Assembly: GCF_033095785.1 (NCBI RefSeq) | Contig: NZ_CP137134.1 | Location: 372,001-436,000 of the forward strand | DNA from: Nitrosospira sp. Is2 | GTDB lineage: Bacteria > Pseudomonadota > Gammaproteobacteria > Burkholderiales > Nitrosomonadaceae | Reading direction: 5' to 3' | DNA length: 64,000 nucleotides | Shown: positions 36,077 through 44,693 of the stretch, in pieces | How positions within the stretch are numbered: position 1 is the first letter of the stretch | Layout: the number at the start of each line of letters is the position of its first letter | Notes under the pieces: generated by a model | Databases searched by the model: none | What the model saw: the letters and a program-made list of their open reading frames with translations, nothing else | Told to the model about the DNA's origin: nothing | Made by a program: the position numbers and the translations under genes

Positions 36077-36931
36077 ATGAAATGGGAGCGCCAACGTCAG
36101 AGTAGCAACGTCGAGGATCGCCGGGGCAGCGGGTATGGCATCGGCGGACGCGGCATCGGCATCGGCACAGTTATCGTGGCGCTGCTCGGCGGTTTGCTGT
36201 TCGGGGTGGATCCGCTCACCATGCTGAGCCTTATCTCGGGCGGTGGCGCAATCCAGGAGCAAGGGCCGGCACCAGCTCCACCACCCGACGACAGGCACGC
36301 GGCCTTTGTTTCAACTGTGCTTGCCGATACCGAAGATGTGTGGGCAGGACTCATGCAGCAGGAGGGCGCCACTTACCAGGCGCCTAAGCTGGTGCTGTTT
36401 CGCGGAGCGACCATAACCGCCTGTGGCCACGGCAGCGCCGCGATGGGACCGTTCTACTGCCCGGACGATCAGCGCATCTACATCGATCTTGATTTCTTCG
36501 ACACGCTGGAGAGCCGGCTTGGCGCTACCGGGGACTTCGCTCAGGCCTACGTAATCTCGCACGAAGTCGGTCACCATGTGCAGAACCTTCTGGGGATTTC
36601 GGACCGTGTTAACCGCCTGCGCAGGCAGGCACCGCAAGCCCAGGCGAATTCCTTATCGGTTCGGGTTGAACTGCAGGCGGATTGCCTTGCCGGGGTCTGG
36701 GCTTTTCATTCGCAGAAATCGAAGGGATGGCTCGAGCAAGGTGACATTGAAGAAGCCCTGAATGCCGCCGCAAAAATCGGGGATGACTCGCTGCAGCGCA
36801 AGAGCCAGGGCACGGTTGTGCCCGAAACCTTTACCCATGGAACAAGCGCACAGCGAGTGAGCTGGTTCTCGCGCGGGCTGAAAAGCGGCAGCCTGAGGCA
36901 GTGCAATACGTTGGAAACCGGCCAGCTATGA
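36077..36931 (+). CDS. ypfJ: Neutral zinc metallopeptidase (YpfJ family)
   Basis: The 284-residue protein begins MKWERQRQSSNVEDRRG, the typical YpfJ start, followed by one membrane segment (about 28-50). The catalytic zinc motif is VISHEVGHHVQNLLG, and a second metal-site region is VELQADCLAGVWA. CGHGSAAMGPFYCP supplies a probable disulfide. The C-terminal domain should face the periplasm. The start has AGGAA upstream. It is followed 29 bp later by a NinX-like gene. The physiological substrate is unknown. Confidence 0.92.
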   Translation: MKWERQRQSSNVEDRRGSGYGIGGRGIGIGTVIVALLGGLLFGVDPLTMLSLISGGGAIQEQGPAPAPPPDDRHAAFVSTVLADTEDVWAGLMQQEGATYQAPKLVLFRGATITACGHGSAAMGPFYCPDDQRIYIDLDFFDTLESRLGATGDFAQAYVISHEVGHHVQNLLGISDRVNRLRRQAPQAQANSLSVRVELQADCLAGVWAFHSQKSKGWLEQGDIEEALNAAAKIGDDSLQRKSQGTVVPETFTHGTSAQRVSWFSRGLKSGSLRQCNTLETGQL

Positions 36932-36960
36932 CATACCGGAAACGGTGAAAGGGAAATCTA

Positions 36961-37275
36961 ATGAAAGTATCCGAGCTTAAGGATGAGCTGCTCGATTACT
37001 GGGTGGCCAAGGCCAACGGCGCAGCGGAGGTGCATGTAGTTGACGCACATTGCCTCATCGACCATGTGCGCTGGGAGCCGTCGGCTGACTGGTCTCAAGG
37101 CGGGCCGATCATAGAGAGGGAGGGGATAAACCTGGGTCACAGCCTTGAACCGGGATCGGAACATTGCGTAGCCTACATGAGGTCGGGTCGGAACCGGCAA
37201 AAAGGACTCACGCCACTGGTAGCGGCAATGCGTTGCTATGTCGACTCCAAGTTTGGCGAAGAGGTCAGCGATTGA
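36961..37275 (+). CDS. DUF2591 (phage NinX-like) protein
   Basis: This 104-residue protein matches the phage NinX/DUF2591 pattern: an N-terminal KVSELKDELLDYWVAKANG segment, then DWSQGGPIIEREGI in the middle and TPLVAAMRCYVDSKFGEEV at the end. Such genes normally sit in lambdoid prophage regions and have no known function. No other phage gene is nearby, so this is an isolated, domesticated or transferred copy. AAAGGGAAAT precedes the ATG. Confidence 0.85.
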   Translation: MKVSELKDELLDYWVAKANGAAEVHVVDAHCLIDHVRWEPSADWSQGGPIIEREGINLGHSLEPGSEHCVAYMRSGRNRQKGLTPLVAAMRCYVDSKFGEEVSD

Positions 37276-37360
37276 GAAAGTCCTACAATCACAATCATAT
37301 TTCCACGCCTTTGCTGGCTGCACATATCGTGCGCCACGCACACGAGCTAGCCAGATACAC

Positions 37361-38980
37361 ATGGCCAACGCGAAGCTGAACGAATCCCCCCGCGAAGCGA
37401 CGTCCACGCCGCGCGTCCTGGCGGCTCAGGCCTTCTCGCGCGCAGCCGGCGCGCCGCTCGTTCACGGCAACAGGATTCGCCTGCTCAGGGACGCGGAAGA
37501 GAATTATCCAGCTTGGCTGGAAGCGATCCGCTGCGCGAATAAAACGATTCATTTTGAAAATTATATTATTCGCGACGATGACATCGGCGAGCAGTTTGCT
37601 AACGCGCTTATTGCGAAGGCAAAGGAACGTGTGACGGTAAGGCTGATCTACGACTGGATGGGCGGCCTTACGGAAACGGGTAACGCCTTCTGGAGGCGCC
37701 TGAGTGAAGGAGGCGTCGAGGTTCGATGCTTCAATCCGCCGCGCTTCGACAGTCCCCTGGGCTGGTTAAGCCGGCTGCACCGCAAATCGCTCTGCGTGGA
37801 CGGTAGCGTTGCCTATGTCAGCGGGTTATGTGTCGGACGGATGTGGACGGGTTTTCCGGAAAAGAATATTCCGCCATGGCGCGATACAGGCGTCGAGGTA
37901 CGTGGCCCCGTGGTAGCCGACATCGTGCACTCCTTTTCGCGCGCGTGGGCTGAGACCGGGCCGGAGTTGCCTGCGCACGAAATTCCGACGCGGGATTCGC
38001 TGCCGACAGTAGGAGCGGTAGACATAAGAGTCCTTGGAGACAGCGCTGCGACAGCCGGATTATATCGGCTGGAACAGTTGATCGCAGTGCTGGCGCAAAA
38101 AACACTCTGGCTTACCGACGCATACTTCGTCGGCACCACAAGCTATGTTCAGGCATTGCGGGGCGCGGCAATGGACGGGGTGGATGTCCGGCTGCTTGTT
38201 CCAGGATCAAGCGGCGATCTCAGGTTTTTGCGGCCGATCTCGCGCGCGGGTTATCGACCATTGCTGGAAGCCGGAGTGCGCGTCTTTGAATGGAACGGGT
38301 CAATGCTTCACGCCAAAACTGCCGTCGCAGACGGGCGTTGGGCCCGTGTCGGCTCAAGCAATCTCAACCTGGCGAGCTGGATCGGAAACTGGGAACTCGA
38401 TGTGGCCGTGGAAAACCTTGAATTTGGGGACGAAATGGAGCAGATGTACCTCCAGGACCTGGACAACGCGACGGAAATCGTGCTCAGCGAGAAAAACCGC
38501 GTACGCCCGGTTGCCAGCTCCCGGGCGAACAAACCGGTTCCACCTGAACCCAGGGGGCTGCGTCAACCCCGGCGCGGAAGTGCCAGCCGATTGACGGCGG
38601 GGGCGATTCGGGTGGGAAATACCGTTGGAGCCGCGATTACCAACAAGCTTGTTCTCGGCGCGGCCGAGGCAAAAATCATGCTGTTTGGCGGCGCGGTGCT
38701 GTTATCGCTGGCTGTGGCCGCGCTCCTGCATCCGTTGCTGATAACGGTTCCTTTTGTGCTGATCGCCGGCTGGATAGGCATCTCGCTACTGATCAAGGCC
38801 TATCATTTGCATGTGAACGGGAAAGACAATGCCGCTTTCAACGGGCAGTCCAACAGAATCGATGATAGCGGCGGGCCTGTCAAGAGCCGCGCGGAAACGC
38901 CCTTGCTGCTGCGCGAGATAAGGCCTAAAACGCCGGCCGCGCCTGAGGGGGCGTCGGCCGATCAATCACGCGAGACCTGA
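37361..38980 (+). CDS. Cardiolipin synthase-like phospholipase D protein
   Basis: The product has two HKD motifs: HRKSLCVDG (with VSGLCVG after it) and HAKTAVADGRWARVGSSN, the hallmark of phospholipase D-type transferases such as cardiolipin synthase, which joins phospholipids by transphosphatidylation. The start at MANAKL is chosen; the longer frame from 37238 overlaps the previous gene. Unlike ClsA there is no N-terminal membrane segment; instead two hydrophobic segments lie near the C-terminus (around IMLFGGAVLLSLAVAALL and ITVPFVLIAGWIGISLLI), followed by a charged tail. The exact lipid substrates are not predictable. Confidence 0.85.
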   Translation: MANAKLNESPREATSTPRVLAAQAFSRAAGAPLVHGNRIRLLRDAEENYPAWLEAIRCANKTIHFENYIIRDDDIGEQFANALIAKAKERVTVRLIYDWMGGLTETGNAFWRRLSEGGVEVRCFNPPRFDSPLGWLSRLHRKSLCVDGSVAYVSGLCVGRMWTGFPEKNIPPWRDTGVEVRGPVVADIVHSFSRAWAETGPELPAHEIPTRDSLPTVGAVDIRVLGDSAATAGLYRLEQLIAVLAQKTLWLTDAYFVGTTSYVQALRGAAMDGVDVRLLVPGSSGDLRFLRPISRAGYRPLLEAGVRVFEWNGSMLHAKTAVADGRWARVGSSNLNLASWIGNWELDVAVENLEFGDEMEQMYLQDLDNATEIVLSEKNRVRPVASSRANKPVPPEPRGLRQPRRGSASRLTAGAIRVGNTVGAAITNKLVLGAAEAKIMLFGGAVLLSLAVAALLHPLLITVPFVLIAGWIGISLLIKAYHLHVNGKDNAAFNGQSNRIDDSGGPVKSRAETPLLLREIRPKTPAAPEGASADQSRET

Positions 38981-39085
38981 AACGCTGAAGCGCCGAGCCG
39001 TCCAGGCAATCTCCCTGCGGCAAACGCATCCTGCATGGGAAAATGAGATTCTACGGACACAAGACAATTATCTTCAACCGTGCAG

Positions 39086-39733
39086 CTATGGCTCGCGGCT
39101 GGCGATTTTAACTTGGTTGCGTCTGATCATTTCATTGACGAGTTCCGCGAACTGCTCGCGCGCTTCATGCTTTATGAAAGCATTTCCCACCATCGGAGGA
39201 ATCCAGGTGCCGGGAATGAAAACCGCATGATACGTTATGCGGGTTTGATCCCCTTCGGGAGTTAGCTGTGTCGTCTCTTCCAATTTGCGCATGCTGCCGC
39301 TCGTCAGGCGCTCTTGAATCTTGCTAAAAGGAAACAAATCAATTTCCCGCTTTGAGTCGTAGGAAAAAGTAAGAAAGCCGTACTTTGTCGCCCCCTTTTG
39401 AGAAACCCACACGCGATTGCCCGTTCTGCCCGTGACCCTGCTGGAAATAACGCCGGAATTAAAGTTGGGTATATTGTCAAAATCGGTTAAAACCGCCCAT
39501 GCCTGCTCAGGCAAAATCGGGACAACAAAGGTCGCCTCCACGGTAATCTGTTCACCATCGTTCCGTACCCGGACGGCAATGTTCTTAGCGGGGAGCGCGT
39601 CGGAATTTCTGCTCGAGATCGAGGCTGGCGCTGATACCCTGCCGGTCCGCGTTTCATCCCCGGCGACCACGGCATTACCCAGAAACAAGTTTATAAGCAC
39701 AGCGGCACACGTGATTTCAAATCTTTTCATCAC
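39086..39733 (-). CDS. Exported SRPBCC (START-like) domain protein
   Basis: The 215-residue protein has a signal peptide (MMKRFEITCAAVLINLFLGNAVVAG), then a START/polyketide cyclase-like lipid-binding fold (about 65-205) with ATFVVPILPEQAWAVLTDFDNIPNFNSGV and the C-terminal helix REQFAELVNEMIRR. Such proteins form a hydrophobic cavity. Export to the periplasm is unusual for the fold but known in proteobacteria. It converges with the phospholipase D gene. The ligand is unknown. Confidence 0.8.
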   Translation of the reverse strand: MMKRFEITCAAVLINLFLGNAVVAGDETRTGRVSAPASISSRNSDALPAKNIAVRVRNDGEQITVEATFVVPILPEQAWAVLTDFDNIPNFNSGVISSRVTGRTGNRVWVSQKGATKYGFLTFSYDSKREIDLFPFSKIQERLTSGSMRKLEETTQLTPEGDQTRITYHAVFIPGTWIPPMVGNAFIKHEAREQFAELVNEMIRRNQVKIASREP

Positions 39734-40008
39734 GATCCATTTTCAGCTTGAGGGTTTGTCGTTTATTATCGCCCAATCGCGGGTTTGAGCAAAGCTCATC
39801 GGCTGTTTTTGAATGCCTGGCTACCGTGTTCGACTGTGCGCCAGGCCGACTGAAAAAGCCATTAAAGCCCCTACACACATAATAGTATTATCCAGGCGAA
39901 TAGCCAGGACGATTTATGAGTCCACTGTATGCGCGACTGGCAATAACAAGGGGCTGGAGCTGGAGCCGGAGCCGGTCACGATCATGAGGCAATCCGAGGA
40001 GACGCGAT

Positions 40009-40506
40009 ATGGGTTTATTTGACTTTAGCACCGGCAAGAGCGATGACGCCGATCCCGGCGCGACCAGGAGAAAACCGGTCCAGAGCCCGTTGACCTTAAT
40101 CATGACGATCCGATCGTCCGAAGACTTCGAGGCGCTCAACGCCCGTATCCAGGAAATTCAATCCGCTCTACCGGAACAAAACCCGATCTGGATTGCGCTG
40201 GACAAGCTCAGGATCGTGCATTTTGCACGCTTCGTCTTCCTCGAAAACAATACCAAGCTCGCGATCATAACCACCTATGACGGGTCCTTCGATGACTATC
40301 TCAATGAATTCATAGACGAGATTGGCGACATTTTTAACGCGCTTCTCGAGCACATGGAGGGGGCGCCGCCGCTTCCTGTTCAGCGCAACCGCAGCCAGTT
40401 CCGAGAATACGTCAAAGCCAACGACCTGGGTGGAATTGAACCGTTTTACAGCGCCTACCCGAGCGCAACGGTACTGGATATCCAGGCGGCACTCACGGAT
40501 GGCTGA
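40009..40506 (+). CDS. Conserved-looking hypothetical protein upstream of Dyp peroxidase
   Basis: This 165-residue soluble protein follows GAGGAGACGCG. Its core contains PLTLIMTIRSSEDFEALN, HFARFVFLENNTKLAIITTYDG and FDDYLNEFIDEIGDIFNALLEHM. The alternation of strands and amphipathic helices suggests a ferredoxin-like alpha/beta fold, as in small dimeric barrel proteins. The Dyp peroxidase gene starts 193 bp downstream and a PhoD-like phosphatase follows, so a common function is plausible. I do not recognise the family by name. Confidence 0.7.
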   Translation: MGLFDFSTGKSDDADPGATRRKPVQSPLTLIMTIRSSEDFEALNARIQEIQSALPEQNPIWIALDKLRIVHFARFVFLENNTKLAIITTYDGSFDDYLNEFIDEIGDIFNALLEHMEGAPPLPVQRNRSQFREYVKANDLGGIEPFYSAYPSATVLDIQAALTDG

Positions 40507-40699
40507 TCATTACGGCTGACCGAAGTGGCTGATCGCCGTCCTGACGCCATGTCTGATCGCGATGCCCGATCATTTATCCAGCTTGAGATCGCTATGCCGA
40601 GGGCTTACGCTGACTTGTGAGCATGGTAGTGGGCAATAGAAAATAGAGATAGAGGCGAAAGTAGCAGCCTGCACCTGCATTAACACCACACTTTGACTC

Positions 40700-42094
40700 A
40701 TGACTATGCCAGGTTTAGCGCATGCAGATATCCAGGGGTTCATCCTCCGCACCTACGCCATGCCGGCGCTGCGCGTATTTGCCTTGAAGGTTGTGGAGCC
40801 CCAGGCGGCACGACATTTTCTCGGCGAACTCGTCAAAGGCGCCACCAGTTCCCAGGATCTGCCGCAACTCGCGACCGCGACCGACTGGACGGTCAAACCG
40901 TCATATTGCCTGAATGTCGGCCTTACCTATCCCGGCCTTGCTGCGCTCGGGGTTCCGCCTGACTCGCTGTCGTCATTTCCGGAGGAGTTTGCGGCTGGCG
41001 CGGTGGCCCGCGCCGAACGAGTCGGCGATACGGGGCGAAGCAGCCCGGAAAACTGGATCGGCCAACTTGCCAGTCCCAACCTGCATGTCCTGCTCTTCCT
41101 TTTTGCGCAGACGGAAGACGTGATGGAGCAGGTTACCACCCGGCTCAGGGCTATGTACGCCAGCGACGGGGCCATGTCCGAGCTATCTCTGCATGAAGCC
41201 CGCAGCCTGCCGGAAAGCAAAGCACACTTTGGCTATCGCGATGGTTTCGCTCAACCCACTATTGACGGCGGCCTCCCGCCTGCCGTGCCGGATGTGCTAC
41301 CGAAGGCGCCGGCTGGAGAATTCCTGTTCGGTCATCCCAGCCAGTATGCGGACTTCACCTACCCCGCGCCCATCCCGCCCGCCCTTGGCGAAAATGGCAG
41401 CTTTGCCGCGTTTCGTATCCTGTCCCAGGATTGCGATGGCTTCGAGCAATTCCTGACTGAGGCCGCGATCCAGACGGGGTTGGACCGCGAACTGATCGCG
41501 GCCAAGCTCTGCGGGCGGTGGCGGAATGGCGTGCCGCTGTCTCTATCGCCCGATTCCCCCGGGAACCATATCCCGCTGGAAAAGCGCAACAGCTTCGACT
41601 ACGTGCCCAGCACGAGCGTGCGGGATGCGTTTGATGACAGGCGCGGCTACCGCTGCCCCCTCGGATCGCATATTCGCCGCATGAACCCGCGCAACTCCGT
41701 CGTGGCCGGCGATAGCGGCCTCAAGCGCCGCATTATCCGCCGCGGCCTGCCCTATGGCCCGCCCTACGATCCGTTGAACCCCGGCGACGGTATCGACCGC
41801 GGATTGCTCGGTTTGTTCATTGGCGTCAGCATCAAGGATCAGTTCGAATTCTTGATGTCGGAGTGGGCCAATAAGGGAAGCTTCGCGCCCGGGTTGCGCG
41901 GTATCCGGGACCCTATTATTGGCGATAATTCGGTCTCCAACGCGACGTTCCTTATTCCCGTGCAAGGCCAGAAGCGGCCCATTGAACTTTCCGGGCTTTC
42001 CAGTTTTGTGAATTGCCGAGGCGCAGCCTATTGTTTTCTGCCCAGCGGCACCGCAATCCGCTATATTTCTGCTTTGCCTTCGTCTCCAGCCTGA
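40700..42094 (+). CDS. Dyp-type haem peroxidase
   Basis: The 464-residue protein has the Dyp-family GxxDG motif in GYRDGFAQPTIDG, whose Asp takes part in peroxide cleavage. RCPLGSHIRRMNPR (residues about 320-335) holds the probable proximal haem ligand His and the conserved Arg-Asn-Pro-Arg. The distal Arg is likely near DQFEFLMSEWANK. There is no Tat or Sec signal, so it should be cytosolic or loaded into a compartment; no encapsulin gene is adjacent. The length is that of the longer Dyp subfamilies. The ATG has a weak ribosome binding site, so expression may depend on the upstream gene. Confidence 0.9.
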   Translation: MTMPGLAHADIQGFILRTYAMPALRVFALKVVEPQAARHFLGELVKGATSSQDLPQLATATDWTVKPSYCLNVGLTYPGLAALGVPPDSLSSFPEEFAAGAVARAERVGDTGRSSPENWIGQLASPNLHVLLFLFAQTEDVMEQVTTRLRAMYASDGAMSELSLHEARSLPESKAHFGYRDGFAQPTIDGGLPPAVPDVLPKAPAGEFLFGHPSQYADFTYPAPIPPALGENGSFAAFRILSQDCDGFEQFLTEAAIQTGLDRELIAAKLCGRWRNGVPLSLSPDSPGNHIPLEKRNSFDYVPSTSVRDAFDDRRGYRCPLGSHIRRMNPRNSVVAGDSGLKRRIIRRGLPYGPPYDPLNPGDGIDRGLLGLFIGVSIKDQFEFLMSEWANKGSFAPGLRGIRDPIIGDNSVSNATFLIPVQGQKRPIELSGLSSFVNCRGAAYCFLPSGTAIRYISALPSSPA

Positions 42095-42206
42095 TACCGT
42101 GCGGGCCCCGAAACATACTAGGGCATCGCGGGCACAACCTATACTGTACGTTACCGGTGCGCATGCGCCGGGTACGGCGGTGATTTCAATATGAGGGAGA
42201 ATTGAC

Positions 42207-43784
42207 ATGGGGTTAAAGCTGGGTCCCATCCTCTCGTTCAGGGGCTTGAAGGGCGATACTGAACGGCAATGGTGCGTGTCCGTGCTGATCGTCCGCGACA
42301 GCGGCGAAAAAAAGCCGTCGCTCGAATGGCAAGCCGCCGGTCCAGGCTCGGCCCCGGCCACCGCGTCTACAGGGGCGACGGCAAAATTACTGGCGACATT
42401 CCCCGATGCCTCTCCGGCCAGGCAAGCGTGGCGGTTTGATTTTGTCGTAACGCTCACCGGGAGCCCGCAAAAAATCAGCTATCGCATCAAAGGCGAACCC
42501 TCCGGTTGGGAATTTCATGTGCCTGCGAAAGGCGCTATACCTAACATGGCCTATACCTCGTGCACCGGATTTTCCTCCAACAAGCTGATGCAGAAAACAG
42601 AAGATCCATATGGCATGGTCCGGAATCTTATCCGCCAGCATTCTGATAGTCCGTACCATCTGCTGCTGATGGGGGGCGACCAGATCTATGCCGACCCGAT
42701 GTTCGATACGCTTCCCGAGTTGCACGATTGGCTCGCGCTGCCGCGGCAGAAAAAAATATCCCATCCTTACACCCCGGAGATGGCGAGTGCGGTCGAGCAT
42801 TTCTATCGCGAGCTGTATGTGAAGTGGTGGGGGCAGACGGACCTGACAACGCTGTTCGCAAGCGTCCCCACCTTCATGATGTGGGACGATCACGATATCT
42901 TTGACGGATGGGGTTCTTACGATCCAGGGCTGCAGGCCTCCGACGTGTACCAGGGGCTCTTCGCAAGCGCGCGCGCCGCTTTCGCGCTGTTTCAGCTGCA
43001 ACTCGCCGAGGACGAAGCGCATCCCGCCAAAATACCCGGTCAGCAGGCTTTCAGCCTGGGGCTGAACCTGGGACCCCTTGCCATCGTGGCGCTGGATATG
43101 CGCACCGAGCGCAGCGACAGCCAGGTCATTTCGCAGGTGTCCTGGAAAGCGGTGTACGACTGGCTCGACACGCTGACCGGCAATTGCACTCACCTGCTTG
43201 CAATGAGTTCCATCCCCGTGGTCCATCCCGATTTTTCGGAACTGGAAAAAGCGTTATCAATCTTCCCGGGCCAGCAGGAACTGGAAGATGACCTGCGCGA
43301 CCAATGGAACAGCATACCGCACAAGCAGGAGTGCCTGCGCCTGATCCATCGTCTGTTGGATTTCTCCAGATCCCGGCAAAGCCGGGTCACGCTTCTCTCC
43401 GGGGATGTGCATGTAGGCGCCCTGGGCCTCATACGCGACCTGCGCAGCGACGGAGGAGGCACAGGTCAGGAGATCATCCAGCTGACCTCATCCGGAATCA
43501 TTCATCCGCCTCCGCAGGGGGTGGCGATGTTCTTTCTGGAGAACGCCGTAGGCAAGGAAATGTCGACCGATCGGGATATCAGTTCAGTGATGATCGAATT
43601 CCCCGGCACCCACCAGTTCTATATCGGCGCACGCAACTGGCTGGCGCTGGAACCGGATGCCCAGCGCCGCATCTGGGCCAACTGGCATATCGAAGGCCAG
43701 CCCTACCCCTACACACAGGTCATACACCCGGTTAATTTTGCAATGCCGAAGGCATCGGTTGGAAAAATCGGACAGCCCGGCTGA
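42207..43784 (+). CDS. PhoD-like metallophosphatase/phosphodiesterase
   Basis: This 525-residue protein follows GAGGGAGA. It has a PhoD-like N-terminal beta domain, then the metallophosphatase motifs: MAYTSCTGF, LLLMGGDQIYADPMF (GDQ), TFMMWDDHDIFDGWG (DDHD with GWG) and a late LLSGDVHVGALGL (GDVH). Together these bind a two-metal site as in alkaline phosphatase D and related phosphodiesterases. There is no signal peptide, unlike secreted PhoD, so it is probably cytosolic. It lies 112 bp behind the Dyp peroxidase gene and may be co-expressed with it. Confidence 0.88.
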   Translation: MGLKLGPILSFRGLKGDTERQWCVSVLIVRDSGEKKPSLEWQAAGPGSAPATASTGATAKLLATFPDASPARQAWRFDFVVTLTGSPQKISYRIKGEPSGWEFHVPAKGAIPNMAYTSCTGFSSNKLMQKTEDPYGMVRNLIRQHSDSPYHLLLMGGDQIYADPMFDTLPELHDWLALPRQKKISHPYTPEMASAVEHFYRELYVKWWGQTDLTTLFASVPTFMMWDDHDIFDGWGSYDPGLQASDVYQGLFASARAAFALFQLQLAEDEAHPAKIPGQQAFSLGLNLGPLAIVALDMRTERSDSQVISQVSWKAVYDWLDTLTGNCTHLLAMSSIPVVHPDFSELEKALSIFPGQQELEDDLRDQWNSIPHKQECLRLIHRLLDFSRSRQSRVTLLSGDVHVGALGLIRDLRSDGGGTGQEIIQLTSSGIIHPPPQGVAMFFLENAVGKEMSTDRDISSVMIEFPGTHQFYIGARNWLALEPDAQRRIWANWHIEGQPYPYTQVIHPVNFAMPKASVGKIGQPG

Positions 43785-43825
43785 CCGGGAGTCTGACGGA
43801 CATATATTTGACGAGGAAACAAGGA

Positions 43826-44317
43826 ATGGCGAGAGATCAGCGGGTTATCCGAACAATGGTTTTTGCATTCTTCTACGCGCTGTCCGCAGCGCCGGTGCAA
43901 GCCGAAATGATCGGGGAAGTGGATACAGCTTTTCGGTGGCTCGGAAAGGACGACCGCGTGGTCATCGAAGCGTATGACGATCCCAAGGTACAGGGGGTGA
44001 CGTGCTTTGTTTCACGCGCCCGGACAGGAGGTATAAAAGGCACGGTTGGCCTTGCGGAAGATAGGGCTGAAGCCTCCATCGCCTGCCGGCAGGTGGCCGA
44101 AACCCTGCATTTCACCGAAAGGCTTCCGCGGCAGGAAGACGTGTTCACCGAACGCATGTCGATCTTGTTCAAGCGCCTGCATGTTGTTCGGGTCGTTGAC
44201 CCAAAACGCAATGCGCTCATCTATCTCACTTATTCCGACAGGATCATAGAAGGCAGCCCGCAAAATAGCGTTACCGCCGTTCCTGTCACAAGATCCACTC
44301 CCATACCGGTTAAATAG
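43826..44317 (+). CDS. creA: CreA family exported protein
   Basis: The 163-residue protein has a signal peptide (VIRTMVFAFFYALSAAPVQA) and the CreA domain: EMIGEVDTAFRWLGKDDRVVIEAYDDPKVQGVTCFVSRAR is its opening part, read here over two pieces (IGEVDTAFRWLG and DDPKVQGVTCFVSRAR). KRLHVVRVVDPKRNALIYL and YSDRIIEGSPQNS follow. CreA is a widespread periplasmic protein of unknown function. The ATG at 43826 follows GAGGAAACAAGGA; a TTG at 43808 is less likely. Confidence 0.88.
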   Translation: MARDQRVIRTMVFAFFYALSAAPVQAEMIGEVDTAFRWLGKDDRVVIEAYDDPKVQGVTCFVSRARTGGIKGTVGLAEDRAEASIACRQVAETLHFTERLPRQEDVFTERMSILFKRLHVVRVVDPKRNALIYLTYSDRIIEGSPQNSVTAVPVTRSTPIPVK

Positions 44318-44693
44318 GCAATAACGCCGGCAGATAACGCCTTGACGCGTCTTTAAGGCCAGAATCGAAAGCGGGAGCATCCGATAGGCCGGATGACAGA
44401 GTCGCATTCCGCTTGTACCGCCTATTGTCTGGTTGGGCCTGGTTCTCAAGCAGCAAAAGCAGCAGCCGCAATTTTGCGGCTCTGAGCGGCTTGTCTGTTA
44501 TCTGGAATGCTGAACGAATAATAAGATACCACTCTGAGGCTCTGATGATTCACCGACAGCCCGCAGCCGGCGCGCCTATGAAAATGACTTGCGCGGCTTC
44601 ATTGCCTTTGCATGAATGTGAGCTGCGGCCGCGATCAATGCGCGGCGTCGTATCCTTAAGCCCTCCGTGCCTGCTGTACAAGGTAGCGGGTAT
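44318..44693. other. Intergenic region with a palindrome
   Basis: There is no gene here. An 18-base perfect palindrome (AGCCGCAATTTTGCGGCT, 44464-44481) lies upstream of the histidine kinase gene. It has no T-tract, so it may be an operator rather than a terminator. Confidence 0.45.

Noticed and set aside
41543..43226. Two long minus-strand frames
   Set aside because: They are antisense to the Dyp peroxidase and PhoD-like genes, which carry clear motifs.
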